64,000 nt of DNA from assembly GCF_014204835.1 (NCBI RefSeq), contig NZ_JACHMD010000001.1:372001-436000 (forward strand), read 5' to 3'. This DNA is from Microbacterium marinum (lineage in GTDB: Bacteria > Actinomycetota > Actinomycetes > Actinomycetales > Microbacteriaceae). Below, piece after piece: positions 16,585 through 25,440 of this stretch (position 1 is its first letter; each line of letters begins with the position of its first letter). The notes beneath the pieces were generated by a model. It was not told the origin of the DNA. It saw only the letters and a list, made by a program, of their open reading frames with translations, and made no database searches. The position numbers and the translations under genes were made by a program.

Positions 16585-17410
16585 TGCGGGCGATCTCCTT
16601 CCGCAGCTCGGCGGTGATCTCGGCGGCGAGGGCCGCGACCTCGGGCGACTCGATGCGCCTGCCCGCGGTGGTCTTGATGCGCCACTCGCCGGCGATGCGG
16701 CCGGGGCGGCTGGAGAGCAGGATCACCCGCTGACCGAGCCGTGCGGCCTCGCGCACGTTGTGGGTGACGAAGACGATGGTGCGGCCGGTGGCGCGCCACA
16801 CCCGCTCGAGCTCTTCGTGCAGCAGGTCGCGGGTGATGGCGTCGAGTGCGGCGAACGGCTCGTCCATGAGCAGCACCGAGCGGTTCTGCGCGAGGGCGCG
16901 GGCGAGCGCCACGCGCTGGCGCATCCCGCCCGACAGCTCGTGCGGGCGCTTGTCGGCCGCCTCGGCCAGATTGACGGTGCGAAGCAGCCGCTCGGCCTCG
17001 GCATGGCGCTCGGCACGAGGCATCCCGCGCAGCCGCAGCGTCAGCTCGACGTTTCTGCGGGCGGTGAGCCACGGCATCAGCGCGGACTCCTGGAACATCA
17101 CAGCCGCGCCGGATGCGGGGGTCGTGAGCTCGCCCGAGGTGAGCGGCTCGAGCCCGGCGATGAGGTTCAGCAGGGTCGACTTGCCGCAGCCGGATGCTCC
17201 GAGCAGGCACACGAACTCTCCGGGCGCGATGTCGAGCGACACCTCGTCGAGAACCACCGGCCCCGAGCCGTAGCGCTTGGTGACGTGCGAGATGCGCACG
17301 GCGGGTTCGACGACGGGCGCCGGCGGTGCCAGCGGCGCGACACCGTCGAAGCTGGGGGAGAGGGGCGCTGTCGCCGTCAGCGGGCGGGCCAGCGTGTCGT
17401 CGCGGGTCAT
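16574..17410 (-). CDS. ABC transporter ATP-binding protein (sulfonate/taurine/nitrate type)
   Basis: This 278-residue ATPase has Walker A GASGCGKST (near residue 75), Q-loop MFQESALMPWL and the signature LSGGMRQRVALARAL. Walker B is LLMDEPFAALD, and the switch His is in VFVTHNVREA. The last two and the length place it with SsuB/TauB. It starts at ATG 17410, overlapping the stop of the binding-protein gene (ATGA), and overlaps the truncated permease downstream. It would energise uptake of an organosulfur compound. Its partner permease is broken by the insertion border. Confidence 0.9.
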   Translation of the reverse strand: MTRDDTLARPLTATAPLSPSFDGVAPLAPPAPVVEPAVRISHVTKRYGSGPVVLDEVSLDIAPGEFVCLLGASGCGKSTLLNLIAGLEPLTSGELTTPASGAAVMFQESALMPWLTARRNVELTLRLRGMPRAERHAEAERLLRTVNLAEAADKRPHELSGGMRQRVALARALAQNRSVLLMDEPFAALDAITRDLLHEELERVWRATGRTIVFVTHNVREAARLGQRVILLSSRPGRIAGEWRIKTTAGRRIESPEVAALAAEITAELRKEIARNAQ

Positions 17411-18480
17411 CGGTCGGCACCGAGCCCGGCGGCCGAGACGGTCTCGGCGCCCGACTTCTCGAGCAGTGCGTTCAGCGCCCGCAGATCGAAGAGCCCGTCG
17501 ATCGAGCCCTTCTTCTGCGTGCCCGCGGCGAGGCCGTGGTCCACCAGGGTCTCGAATGTGGCGGCTGCCGGATCGACGGTGAACGTCACGTTCTCGAGCG
17601 CGCGGGCGAGAACCGCGTCGTCGAGGGTCTTGCCGGTGGCGTCGTCGAGCGCCGCGTTGATCACCGACGGCGCCTCGTCGGCGTTCTCGTCGAGCCACTC
17701 CACCGCGGCGATGTGGCCCTTCAGCAGCTCGTCGACGACCTCCGGATGCTGGTCGGCGAACTCGGCGCGCACCAGCAGCACGGTGGTGGGGAAGTCACCG
17801 TCCGGCCACAGGTCGGCCTCGTCGACCAGCACGTGGGCGCCGGCCTCGACGACCAGCCGCGAGACCCACGGCTCGGGAAGCCACGCGCCGTCGATCTTGC
17901 CGTCCTGGAACAGCGTCAGCGTCTGAGCGTTCTCGGTGGGGGTGACGTTCACGTCGCCGTCGCCCGCGACAGAGGTCTCGTATCCCTCGTCGGCGAGCCA
18001 GCTGCGCAGCGCCACATCCTGCGTGTTGCCGAGCTGCGGGGTCGCGATCGTGCTGCTGGCGAGGTCGTCGGGGGTGTCGATTCCGTCGCGGACGACGAGT
18101 GCAGCCCCGCCCGAGGTGGCTCCGGCGATGATGTGCGCCGAGGCGCCGCCGGACTGGATGAAGGTGTTGATGGCGGGGTTCGGACCGATGTAGGTCGCGT
18201 CGATCGCCCCGGCCGAGAGCGCTTCGATCGCAGCGGCGCCGGCGTTGAACACCTCGGTCTGCAGCGCGACGTCGCCCAGGGCATCCTGGATCAGCCCCTC
18301 CGACAGCCCGACGAGAGCCGGCGCATGGGTGACGTTGGCGAAGTAGCCGAGGCGCACCTCGGTCACCGGCTCGATCGCGGCGCCGGATGCCGGGGCGCAG
18401 CCCGTGAGCGCCAGAGCGGAGAATCCCATGGCGAGGGCTCCCAGTGCGGTGAATGTCCTGTTCCTGCGGGTGAAGTTCAC
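17407..18480 (-). CDS. ABC transporter substrate-binding lipoprotein (sulfonate/taurine type)
   Basis: This 357-residue protein has a lipoprotein signal: basic RRNRTFTALG, hydrophobic stretch and lipobox LALTGCAP with Cys near residue 28. The mature part contains RLGYFANVTHAPALVGLSEG and the NMT1/SsuA-like fold with GPNPAINTFIQSGG. It would be membrane-anchored outside the cell and deliver an organic sulfur compound or related anion to the ATPase next door. The linkage to cysN (49-bp gap) and the rest of the sulfate operon supports a sulfur source rather than nitrate or thiamine precursor. The substrate is not proven. Confidence 0.87.
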   Translation of the reverse strand: MNFTRRNRTFTALGALAMGFSALALTGCAPASGAAIEPVTEVRLGYFANVTHAPALVGLSEGLIQDALGDVALQTEVFNAGAAAIEALSAGAIDATYIGPNPAINTFIQSGGASAHIIAGATSGGAALVVRDGIDTPDDLASSTIATPQLGNTQDVALRSWLADEGYETSVAGDGDVNVTPTENAQTLTLFQDGKIDGAWLPEPWVSRLVVEAGAHVLVDEADLWPDGDFPTTVLLVRAEFADQHPEVVDELLKGHIAAVEWLDENADEAPSVINAALDDATGKTLDDAVLARALENVTFTVDPAAATFETLVDHGLAAGTQKKGSIDGLFDLRALNALLEKSGAETVSAAGLGADR

Positions 18481-18529
18481 GGTTTCGCCTCCTTAGGCTC
18501 GTGCTGCGGTTCGGTGATGCGGGGTCGGG

Positions 18530-19828
18530 TCAGTCGATGACGGTGCCGGCGGCGAGCGTCGCGCCGTCGGCGGGATGGATGAGCAGCAGCGAGCCGCCTT
18601 CGCGGCTGCGGGCGTACGGCTCGAGGGGCAGATCGGATGCCAGACGCAGCCGCACCCGACCGATCTCGTTCTCGGCGAGCGACGCCTCGGGCTGCGCGGT
18701 CAGATCGGCGTGGGCGAACGTCTCGAGGTCGCGGCGGGTGAGCACCTCGGCGACGATCGCCTGCACGGTCGCGGTGCCGTGCTTCACGAGCACCCGGGCG
18801 CCCGAGGCGGTGGCGCGCGCGTCGAGCTGGAAGAGCTCGACCACGGCGTCCCGACGCAGCTCGGGAGCCGAGCCCTCGGCGACGATCAGCGCACCGCGGG
18901 CGGCATCGATCTCATCGGCCAGGGTGAGCGTGACCGACTGGCGCACCGCGGCCGTGCCGATGTCGGCACCCGCGACGTGCACGCCGGTGACCTCGGTGGC
19001 TCGGCCCGAAGGCAGCACCTGCACGCGATCGCCGACCGAGACGGCGCCCGCGGCGACGCGACCGGCGAAGCCGCGGAAGTCACGCAGCCGCTCGGCCTCC
19101 TCGTCAGGGATCTCGGGCGAGAGACCGCCCTGCGGGCGTAGCACGAGCTGCACCGGCAGACGCAGCGGCTCGTCGACGTCGGCGCGCACGGGCAGCGTCT
19201 CGAGCAGCTCGAAGAGCGTCTCGCCGCGGTACCACGGGGTGCGCTCCGACCTGTCGACGATGTTGTCGCCCTCGAGCGCGGAGACGGGCAGCACGCGCAC
19301 CGCACTGATGCCCAGTTCGTCCGCCACGCGCAGCGCCTCGAGCTCGATGTCGACATAGACCTGCTCGTCGAAGCCGGTGAGGTCGATCTTGTTCACCGCG
19401 ACGATCACGTGCGGCACCCGCAGCAGCGACGCCACGGCCAGGTGACGCCGGGTCTGCTCGACGACGCCCTTGCGGGCATCCACCAGCACCACTACGGCAT
19501 CGGCCGTGGCGGCACCGGTGACCATGTTGCGGGTGTACTGCACGTGACCGGGGCAGTCGGCGAGGATGAAGCTGCGCCGGTCGGTCGCGAAGTAGCGGTA
19601 TGCGACGTCGATCGTGATGCCCTGCTCGCGGTCGGCGCGCAGGCCGTCGGTGAGCAGCGCGAAGTCGAACCCGCCGTGCGCGAAGCCGCGGGCCCGCGAG
19701 GTCGCGGCGACCTGATCGAGCTGGTCGGCGAGGATCGCCTTCGCATCGTGCAGCAGCCGGCCCACCAGGGTGGACTTGCCGTCGTCGACCGAACCCGCGG
19801 TCGCGAACCGGAACAGTGTCGTGCTCAT
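18530..19828 (-). CDS. cysN: Sulfate adenylyltransferase subunit 1 (GTPase)
   Basis: This 432-residue EF-Tu-like GTPase has P-loop GSVDDGKSTLVGRLLHD at residues 12-28, switch motif DREQGITIDVAYRYF, DCPGHVQYTRNMVTGA and NKIDLTGF. Its C-terminal beta-barrel domains are as in CysN without the APS-kinase extension (no CysC fusion). With CysD it activates sulfate to adenosine 5'-phosphosulfate, using GTP hydrolysis to drive the reaction. Start and stop overlap CysD by one base (TGATG), so the subunits are co-translated. Confidence 0.95.
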   Translation of the reverse strand: MSTTLFRFATAGSVDDGKSTLVGRLLHDAKAILADQLDQVAATSRARGFAHGGFDFALLTDGLRADREQGITIDVAYRYFATDRRSFILADCPGHVQYTRNMVTGAATADAVVVLVDARKGVVEQTRRHLAVASLLRVPHVIVAVNKIDLTGFDEQVYVDIELEALRVADELGISAVRVLPVSALEGDNIVDRSERTPWYRGETLFELLETLPVRADVDEPLRLPVQLVLRPQGGLSPEIPDEEAERLRDFRGFAGRVAAGAVSVGDRVQVLPSGRATEVTGVHVAGADIGTAAVRQSVTLTLADEIDAARGALIVAEGSAPELRRDAVVELFQLDARATASGARVLVKHGTATVQAIVAEVLTRRDLETFAHADLTAQPEASLAENEIGRVRLRLASDLPLEPYARSREGGSLLLIHPADGATLAAGTVID

Positions 19829-20745
19829 CAGAAGTATCCGTCCTTCTTGCGGTCCTCCATGGCGGCCTCGCTGATGCGGTCATCGGCTCTGGTCGCACCG
19901 CGCTCCGTGAGGGTGGTGCGGGCGACTTCGTCGACGATGGCGGCCGTGTCGGCGGCATCCGACTCGACCGCACCGGTGCAGCTCATGTCGCCGACCGTGC
20001 GGTAGCGCACGGTGCGGTGCACCACCTGCTCGTTGTCGCGCGGCTGCGAGAACTCGCCGACCGCCCACCACATGCCCGAGCGACGGAACACCTCGCGCTC
20101 GTGGGCGTAGTACAGCGGCGGCAGGGCGATGTCCTCGCGCTCGATGTAGCGCCAGATGTCGAGCTCGGTCCAGTTCGAGATGGGGAAGGCGCGCACGTGC
20201 TGCCCCGGCAGGTGGCGGCCGTTGTACAGGCTCCACAGTTCGGGGCGCTGGTTGCGCGGATCCCACTGACCGAACTCGTCGCGCAGCGAGATGATGCGCT
20301 CCTTCGCCCGCGCCTTGTCCTCGTCGCGGCGGGCGCCGCCGAAGACGGCGTCGTGGCGACCGGCCGCGATCGCGTCGAGCAGCGGCTGGGTCTGCAGCGG
20401 ATTGCGCGTGCCGTCGGGGCGCTCGGCGAGCCGGCCGTCGTCGATGTAGTCCTGCACACGGGCGACCTCGAGGTCGATGCCGAGCCGCGCGACTGTCTCG
20501 TCGCGGAACCGGATGACCTCGGGGAAGTTGTGGCCGGTGTCGACGTGCAGCACGGGGAACGGCACCCGCCCCGGCGCGAACGCCTTCGCGGCGAGGTGCA
20601 GCACCACGACCGAGTCCTTGCCGCCCGAGAACAGCAGCACGGGGCGCTCGAACTCCGCGACGACCTCGCGGATGATGTGGATGCCCTCCGCCTCGAGCAG
20701 GTCGAGCGTGCTCAGGGCGGTGGTGGGGTCGGCAACAGTGCTCAT
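19828..20745 (-). CDS. cysD: Sulfate adenylyltransferase subunit 2
   Basis: This 305-residue N-type ATP pyrophosphatase has PP-loop LLFSGGKDSVVVLHLAAKAF near residue 37, then HVDTGHNFPEVIRFRD, RRDEDKARAKERI and WNPRNQRPELW-like and ISNWTELDIWRYIE segments diagnostic of CysD. The C terminus EDRKKDGYF is also typical. It forms APS from ATP and sulfate together with CysN. The start at 20745 overlaps the cysH stop by ATGA. Confidence 0.95.
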   Translation of the reverse strand: MSTVADPTTALSTLDLLEAEGIHIIREVVAEFERPVLLFSGGKDSVVVLHLAAKAFAPGRVPFPVLHVDTGHNFPEVIRFRDETVARLGIDLEVARVQDYIDDGRLAERPDGTRNPLQTQPLLDAIAAGRHDAVFGGARRDEDKARAKERIISLRDEFGQWDPRNQRPELWSLYNGRHLPGQHVRAFPISNWTELDIWRYIEREDIALPPLYYAHEREVFRRSGMWWAVGEFSQPRDNEQVVHRTVRYRTVGDMSCTGAVESDAADTAAIVDEVARTTLTERGATRADDRISEAAMEDRKKDGYF

Positions 20746-21482
20746 ACGTGCAGCCCGCATTCTGTCTTCGTCAGTCCGGCCCAGCGACCGGATCGGGGGT
20801 CTTCGCCGGGGGCGACCGGCCGGGTGCACGGCGCGCATCCGATCGACGGGTACCCGCTCGCGATCAGGGGGTTCACCGGCACCTCGTGCACGGTGGCGTA
20901 GTCGATGAGGTCGTCGAAGCTCCACGCCGCGACGGGGTTCACCTTCACGAGTCCATTGCGCGCGTCCCACACGACCAGCTCCGTCTCGGCGCGGGTGGGC
21001 GCCTCGTCGCGGCGCACTCCGGTGAACCACACCTCGTACCCGCCCAGCGCCCGCTGCAGCGGCTCGACCTTGCGTCGTGCGCAGCACAGCCCGGGGTCCC
21101 GGGCGAACAGGTCGGCGCCGAATTCGGCATCCTGCTCCCGCACGCTCTGCGCGGGCTTCACGTCGACGACGTTCACGTCGAGCCGCGAAGCGACCTCGTT
21201 GCGGGTGAACGTCGTCTCGGCGAAGTGGTACCCGGTGTCGAGGAACAGCACGTCGACACCGGGAAGGCCCTCGGCCACCAGGTGCGGCAGGGCGGCATCG
21301 GCCATCGAGCAGGCGACGGCGGCCTGCGGGACGGCGAAGTTCGCCGCCACCCACGCGACCACCTCGGCCGGGCTCGCCTCGTCGGGCTGTCGGCTGCGCA
21401 GCTCGCGGTTGCCGCGCTCGGCGAGTGCCTCGAGCTCGGCCGCCGAGCGTCGGGTGGAGCCGATCGTGACGTGAGTGCTCAT
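20742..21482 (-). CDS. cysH: Adenylylsulfate (APS) reductase
   Basis: This 246-residue protein has LFLDTGYHFAETTFTR in place of a full PP-loop. The four iron-sulfur cysteines are present as CC in GLCCARRKVEPL and CxxC in GCAPCTRP. The catalytic C-terminal TECGLHV is also present. The Cys pairs indicate an assimilatory APS reductase rather than an E. coli-type PAPS reductase, consistent with the absence of APS kinase here. It reduces APS to sulfite with thioredoxin. It overlaps the sulfite-reductase gene upstream and cysD downstream by 4 bp each. Confidence 0.93.
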   Translation of the reverse strand: MSTHVTIGSTRRSAAELEALAERGNRELRSRQPDEASPAEVVAWVAANFAVPQAAVACSMADAALPHLVAEGLPGVDVLFLDTGYHFAETTFTRNEVASRLDVNVVDVKPAQSVREQDAEFGADLFARDPGLCCARRKVEPLQRALGGYEVWFTGVRRDEAPTRAETELVVWDARNGLVKVNPVAAWSFDDLIDYATVHEVPVNPLIASGYPSIGCAPCTRPVAPGEDPRSGRWAGLTKTECGLHV

Positions 21483-23200
21483 TGCAGGGCCTCGTCATCC
21501 GCCCGATGCGCCCACTGCGCGAAGGTCTCGTCGACGCCGTCACGATCGGCGAGGTAGCGGCGGATGACGCGCTCGGCGTAGTCGGCGATGCCGTCGGCGG
21601 GCACCTTCAGACCGCGCACGGTACGACCGAGTCCGGCCTCCTCACGGTCGACGTTCGCGAGTCCGCCGCCGAGATGCACCTGGTAGCCGGGCACCTGCTG
21701 CCCGTCGATGAGCACGAGCTGACCCTTCAGCCCGATGTCGGCGGTCTGGATGCGCGCGCACGAGTTCGGGCATCCGTTCACGTGCAGCGTGATCGGCCGC
21801 CCGATCGCGGGCTCGAGGGCTCCGAGGCGCTCCTCCAGCTGCTCGATCGCGCGGGCCGCGTTGACCTTGGTCTCGACGATCGCGAGCTTGCAGAACTCGA
21901 TGCCGGTGCACGCGATCGTGCCGCGGCGGAACAGGCTCGGGCGCGCCGACAGGCCGAGGGCGTCGAGGCCGGCGACGAGACTCTCGACGCGGCTCTCGTC
22001 GATGTCGAGCACGAGCAGCTTCTGGTGCGGGGTGGTGCGCACGCGCTGCGATCCATGGGCCTCGGCGAGGTCGGCCAGTGCGGTCAGGGTGCTGCCCGAG
22101 ACGCGGCCGACGAGCGGGGCGGCGCCGACGAAGAACCGGCCGTCCTCCTGCCGGTGGATGCCGACGTGGTCGCCCAGGCTGTTCGGCTTGGGGGCGGCGG
22201 GGCCGTCGGGCAGCGGGGATTCGAGGTACTCGTTCTCGAGCACCGCCCGGAACTTCTCGGTGCCCCAGTCGGCGAGCAGGAACTTCAGCCGCGCCTTGTT
22301 GCGCAGGCGCCGGTAGCCGTAGTCGCGGAAGATCTGGGTGACCCCGTGCCACACCTCGGCGACGCGCTCGGGCGGCACGAAGGCGCCGAGGCGCTCGCCG
22401 AGCCGGGGCACGACCGACAGGGCGCCGCCGACCCACAGGTCGTAGCCGATGCCGAGTTCGGGGTGCTCGACCGCGACGAAGGCGCAGTCGTTGATCTCGT
22501 GCACCACGTCCTGGCTCGGGTGCCCGGTGATGGCGGTCTTGTACTTGCGGGGCAGGTTCGACAGCGTCTCATCGCCCAGGAACCGGTCGGCGATCTCGCG
22601 GATCTGCGGGGTGGGGTCGATGAGCTCGTCGGCGGCGATGCCCGCGACGGGCGAGCCGAGGATCACGCGCGGCACGTCGCCGCACGCCTCGGTCGTGCTG
22701 AGCCCGACTGCCTCGAGGCGGCGCCAGATCTCGGGCACGTCCTGCACCTCGACCCAGTGCAGCTGCACGTTCTGCCGGTCGGTGATGTCGGCGGTGTCGC
22801 GGGCGAACTCGGTCGAGATCTCGCCGATCACGCGCAGCTGCTCGGTGGTGAGCTGACCGCCGTCGATGCGCACGCGCATCATGAAGTACTCGTCCTCGAG
22901 CTCGTGCGGCTCGAGCTGGGCGGTGCGCCCACCGTCGATGCCCGGCTTGCGCTGCGTGTACAGGCCCCACCAGCGGAAGCGCCCGTGCAGGTCGGTCGGG
23001 TCGATGCTCCGGAAGCCGCCGGCCGCGTAGATGCCCTCGATGCGCTCGCGCACGTTGAGGCCGCCGTTGTCGAGCTTGAACTCCTCGTTCGCGTTCAACG
23101 GCTCATTGCCGTCGACCGCCCATTGTCCGTGCGGCTTGGTGGGCGCCCGGTTCGTGCGGGTGCGTGCGCCGCGGATCGGCGTCGGCTGCTGGATCGTCAT
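21479..23200 (-). CDS. sir: Ferredoxin-dependent sulfite reductase (siroheme, 4Fe-4S)
   Basis: This 573-residue protein has the ferredoxin-type nitrite/sulfite reductase duplicated fold. The cluster/siroheme cysteines are in ACTGIEFCKLA and NGCPNSCARIQ near residues 430 and 475, and there is a conserved basic segment RHKFLLAD-like (RLKFLLADWG). An upstream TTGGGLNVRERIEGIYAAGG-like stretch is typical of actinobacterial NirA/Sir. Sulfite rather than nitrite is favoured because the gene leads the cysHDN operon. It starts at 23200. The 144-bp space before it (23201-23344) shows only a weak possible promoter (TTCTTG-N17-TAGCTT on the minus strand). Confidence 0.93.
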   Translation of the reverse strand: MTIQQPTPIRGARTRTNRAPTKPHGQWAVDGNEPLNANEEFKLDNGGLNVRERIEGIYAAGGFRSIDPTDLHGRFRWWGLYTQRKPGIDGGRTAQLEPHELEDEYFMMRVRIDGGQLTTEQLRVIGEISTEFARDTADITDRQNVQLHWVEVQDVPEIWRRLEAVGLSTTEACGDVPRVILGSPVAGIAADELIDPTPQIREIADRFLGDETLSNLPRKYKTAITGHPSQDVVHEINDCAFVAVEHPELGIGYDLWVGGALSVVPRLGERLGAFVPPERVAEVWHGVTQIFRDYGYRRLRNKARLKFLLADWGTEKFRAVLENEYLESPLPDGPAAPKPNSLGDHVGIHRQEDGRFFVGAAPLVGRVSGSTLTALADLAEAHGSQRVRTTPHQKLLVLDIDESRVESLVAGLDALGLSARPSLFRRGTIACTGIEFCKLAIVETKVNAARAIEQLEERLGALEPAIGRPITLHVNGCPNSCARIQTADIGLKGQLVLIDGQQVPGYQVHLGGGLANVDREEAGLGRTVRGLKVPADGIADYAERVIRRYLADRDGVDETFAQWAHRADDEALQ

Positions 23201-23344
23201 CTGTGCTGCTCCCTGGGTGGCTTCGGAACAAGCTAGAAAGATGGATGCGATTCAAGAACCTCGTGCGACATGCGACGACGGAGTTCGTCACGGGAGGACA
23301 TCTGAGGGCGGATGCTGGCGCTCGCGGCAGATGTGTGCAGAGCG

Positions 23345-24040
23345 TCAGATGACGTTCGCCTCGGCGGCCTCATACCGGTCGACGATGAGGTCGACCAGGG
23401 CCGACGGCACAGGACCGTTGTCGAGCAGGGGCAGGGTGAGGGCGCGCCCCGGCGCGAGCCGGGTCGCGAGATCGAAGAAGAATCCGCGGGCGAGCAGGTA
23501 GGTCGCGATGGGGGCGTCAGGGTGCGCGGTCAGGGTCGTGCGAAGGTCGGGCTTCCTCGCGGCGAGGTAGGCGAGCTCGATGGGACGCCCGAGACGCTGC
23601 TCGAGCAGGTGAGCCATGCCCTCGGCATCCGTCAGCGATCGAGGATCGCGGGACCCTGCGACGGCGAGGATGACGGGAGAGGTGGATGCCGCGGGCTGCC
23701 CGTCGCCGGGCACCGCGGCGAGCCGCTCGGCGAGCACATCGGCGAGACGCGGGTCGGGACCGAGCGGGTCGGCGACCACGGCATCCGTCTTCTTCGCGGC
23801 TATGCCGTGGAGGTCGTGGTGCACGTGGAACCCGCTCGACAGCAGCAGCGGCACGATGACGACCGGTCCCTCGATCGCGGGCACCGCGTCGGCGGCATCC
23901 GGCTGCTGCACGTCGACGAAGGCGGCCTGCACGTCGACGTCGGGCAGCGCGCGGTCGACGAGTGCGACGAGCTCCGCGATCGCGGACGCGCCGGTGGCAT
24001 CGGACGTGCCGTGCGAGACGGCGAGCAGGGTCGGGCGCAT
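23345..24040 (-). CDS. Sirohydrochlorin chelatase family protein (CbiX-like)
   Basis: This 231-residue protein starts with LLAVSHGTSDATG, the metal-binding His of class II chelatases. It has two repeats: VVIVPLLLSSGFHVHHDL in the first half and PVILAVAGSRDP with IATYLLARGFFFDLA in the second. CbiX proteins insert Co or Fe into sirohydrochlorin. Upstream of a siroheme-dependent sulfite reductase on the same strand, ferrochelation to siroheme is the natural role. The start at 24040 is chosen by homology; an in-frame start at 24100 would add a low-complexity leader. Confidence 0.88.
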   Translation of the reverse strand: MRPTLLAVSHGTSDATGASAIAELVALVDRALPDVDVQAAFVDVQQPDAADAVPAIEGPVVIVPLLLSSGFHVHHDLHGIAAKKTDAVVADPLGPDPRLADVLAERLAAVPGDGQPAASTSPVILAVAGSRDPRSLTDAEGMAHLLEQRLGRPIELAYLAARKPDLRTTLTAHPDAPIATYLLARGFFFDLATRLAPGRALTLPLLDNGPVPSALVDLIVDRYEAAEANVI

Positions 24041-24155
24041 GGCCTCGGAGTCTATGCCGCGGCATCCGCCCCCGTCTGTCTCGGCGTCACGCGGCGACAC
24101 CTCGCCGATCGGGCACAGGTGTGCCGGGGTCGATCGCGCGGGACGCGGAGCGCGG

Positions 24156-25343
24156 TCACGCCAGCGGCCAGCCGGTGTACGCCTCGGCGAGGAAGGTGCG
24201 GCCTGCCTCGGAGTCGACGACCGAGCGCAGTTCGCCGAGCTGGCGGCGACGGTCGAACTCGGTGTGCTCGGGCAGCGTGTGCAGCATGCTCGTCATCCAC
24301 CACGAGAAGTGCTGCGCCTTCCAGATGCGCTTCAGCGCCTCGTCGGCGTAGGCGTCGATGAGCCGGGCATCGTTCTCGACCAGCAGCGCATTCACCGCGC
24401 GGGCCAGCAGCACCACATCGGCGACGGCGAGGTTCATGCCCTTCGCGCCGGTCGGCGGCACGGTGTGCGCAGCGTCGCCGACGAGGGCGGCACGCCCGTG
24501 GCGCAGCTCGCTCGCGACGAAGCTGCGGAAGCGCAGCACGTCGCGCTGGAAGATAGGGCCCTCTTTCAGCGTGGTGCCCGGAACGCGGGACTGCAGGGTC
24601 TCCCAGATCTCCTCCTCGCTCATCACCGTGGGATCCGTCTCGGGGTCGCACTGGAAGTACATCCGCTGCACGTCGTGGCTCCGCTGGCTGATCAGGGCGA
24701 AGCCGTTGTCGGAGTTGCTGTAGATGAGCTCCTCCGAGCTCTCGGGTGCTTCGCACAGGATGCCGAACCAGGCGAACGGGTACTCGCGGAAGTGTCCGTT
24801 GAACGCGTCTCCGGTGATCGCCGGTCGCACGACCGAGCGCGAGCCGTCGGCGCCGACCACGAAGTCCGCCTCGATGATCAGCTCGTCGCCGGCGGCCGTG
24901 GTGGCGAACACCCGCGGCGTGGGGGTGTCGACCCCCTCGACGCGCGAGGCGGTCACCTCGAAGCGCAGGTCCTGGCCGGCCCGCAGTCGCAGCGCGAGCA
25001 TGTCTTTGAGCACCTCGTGCTGCGGGTACAGCCAGACGCTGCGGCCGACGAGCGCGGGGAAGTCGATGCGGTGCCCTTCGCCCTCGAAGCGCAGCTCGAT
25101 GCCGTCGTGCCTGGTTCCGACGGTGTGCACGCGACTGCTCGGGTCGATCGCGGTGAGCAGGTCGACGGTTCCCTGTTCGAGGATCCCGGCGCGGATGGTC
25201 TGCTCGATGTCGCCGCGGGTGCGCTGGTCGACGATGACGGAGTCGATGCCGGCGTCGGCGAGCAGGTGCGAGAGGATCAGGCCGGCCGGGCCGGCTCCGA
25301 CGATTGCGACGCGGGTGCGGATCGTCTGCGTGGCGGTGCTCAT
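24156..25343 (-). CDS. pobA: 4-hydroxybenzoate 3-monooxygenase
   Basis: This 395-residue flavoprotein matches PobA length and motifs. FAD-binding GAGPAGLILSHLL is at residue ~16, with the characteristic IRAGILEQGTVDLL and the DG motif VVGADGSRSVVR. The second FAD motif is LVGDAAHTVPPTGAKGMNLA. It hydroxylates 4-hydroxybenzoate to protocatechuate using NAD(P)H and O2. The start at 25343 has AAGGAGACACC upstream. An IclR gene precedes it on the same strand, with an inverted-repeat operator at 25416-25440. It joins the cre-type module (which makes 4-hydroxybenzoate) to the lig genes (which consume protocatechuate). Confidence 0.95.
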   Translation of the reverse strand: MSTATQTIRTRVAIVGAGPAGLILSHLLADAGIDSVIVDQRTRGDIEQTIRAGILEQGTVDLLTAIDPSSRVHTVGTRHDGIELRFEGEGHRIDFPALVGRSVWLYPQHEVLKDMLALRLRAGQDLRFEVTASRVEGVDTPTPRVFATTAAGDELIIEADFVVGADGSRSVVRPAITGDAFNGHFREYPFAWFGILCEAPESSEELIYSNSDNGFALISQRSHDVQRMYFQCDPETDPTVMSEEEIWETLQSRVPGTTLKEGPIFQRDVLRFRSFVASELRHGRAALVGDAAHTVPPTGAKGMNLAVADVVLLARAVNALLVENDARLIDAYADEALKRIWKAQHFSWWMTSMLHTLPEHTEFDRRRQLGELRSVVDSEAGRTFLAEAYTGWPLA

Positions 25344-25415
25344 GGTGTCTCCTTCGACATGCGGATGCCGGTGCGTCCCGGGTATGTCGACCACTGTGCG
25401 ACGGGAGTGCGCACG

Positions 25416-25440
25416 CCGTTGGAGAATTCTCATTCAACGG
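25416..25440. promoter_or_regulatory. Inverted repeat upstream of pobA
   Basis: CCGTTG (25416-25421) and CAACGG (25435-25440) flank a perfect GAGAATTCTC centre (22-bp span from 25418). The site overlaps the IclR stop and lies ~75 bp before pobA. The CGTTG/CAACG halves recur at 26233-26248 on the other side of the same IclR gene. Confidence 0.5.

Noticed and set aside
15845..17926. A 693-codon plus-strand frame starting with the methyltransferase
   Set aside because: Only codons up to 16288 are methyltransferase. The rest is antisense to the permease, ATPase and binding-protein genes and merely happens to lack stops.
21482..23236. Plus-strand 584-codon frame
   Set aside because: Shadow of sulfite reductase on the minus strand, where the cysteine motifs and operon overlaps are clear.
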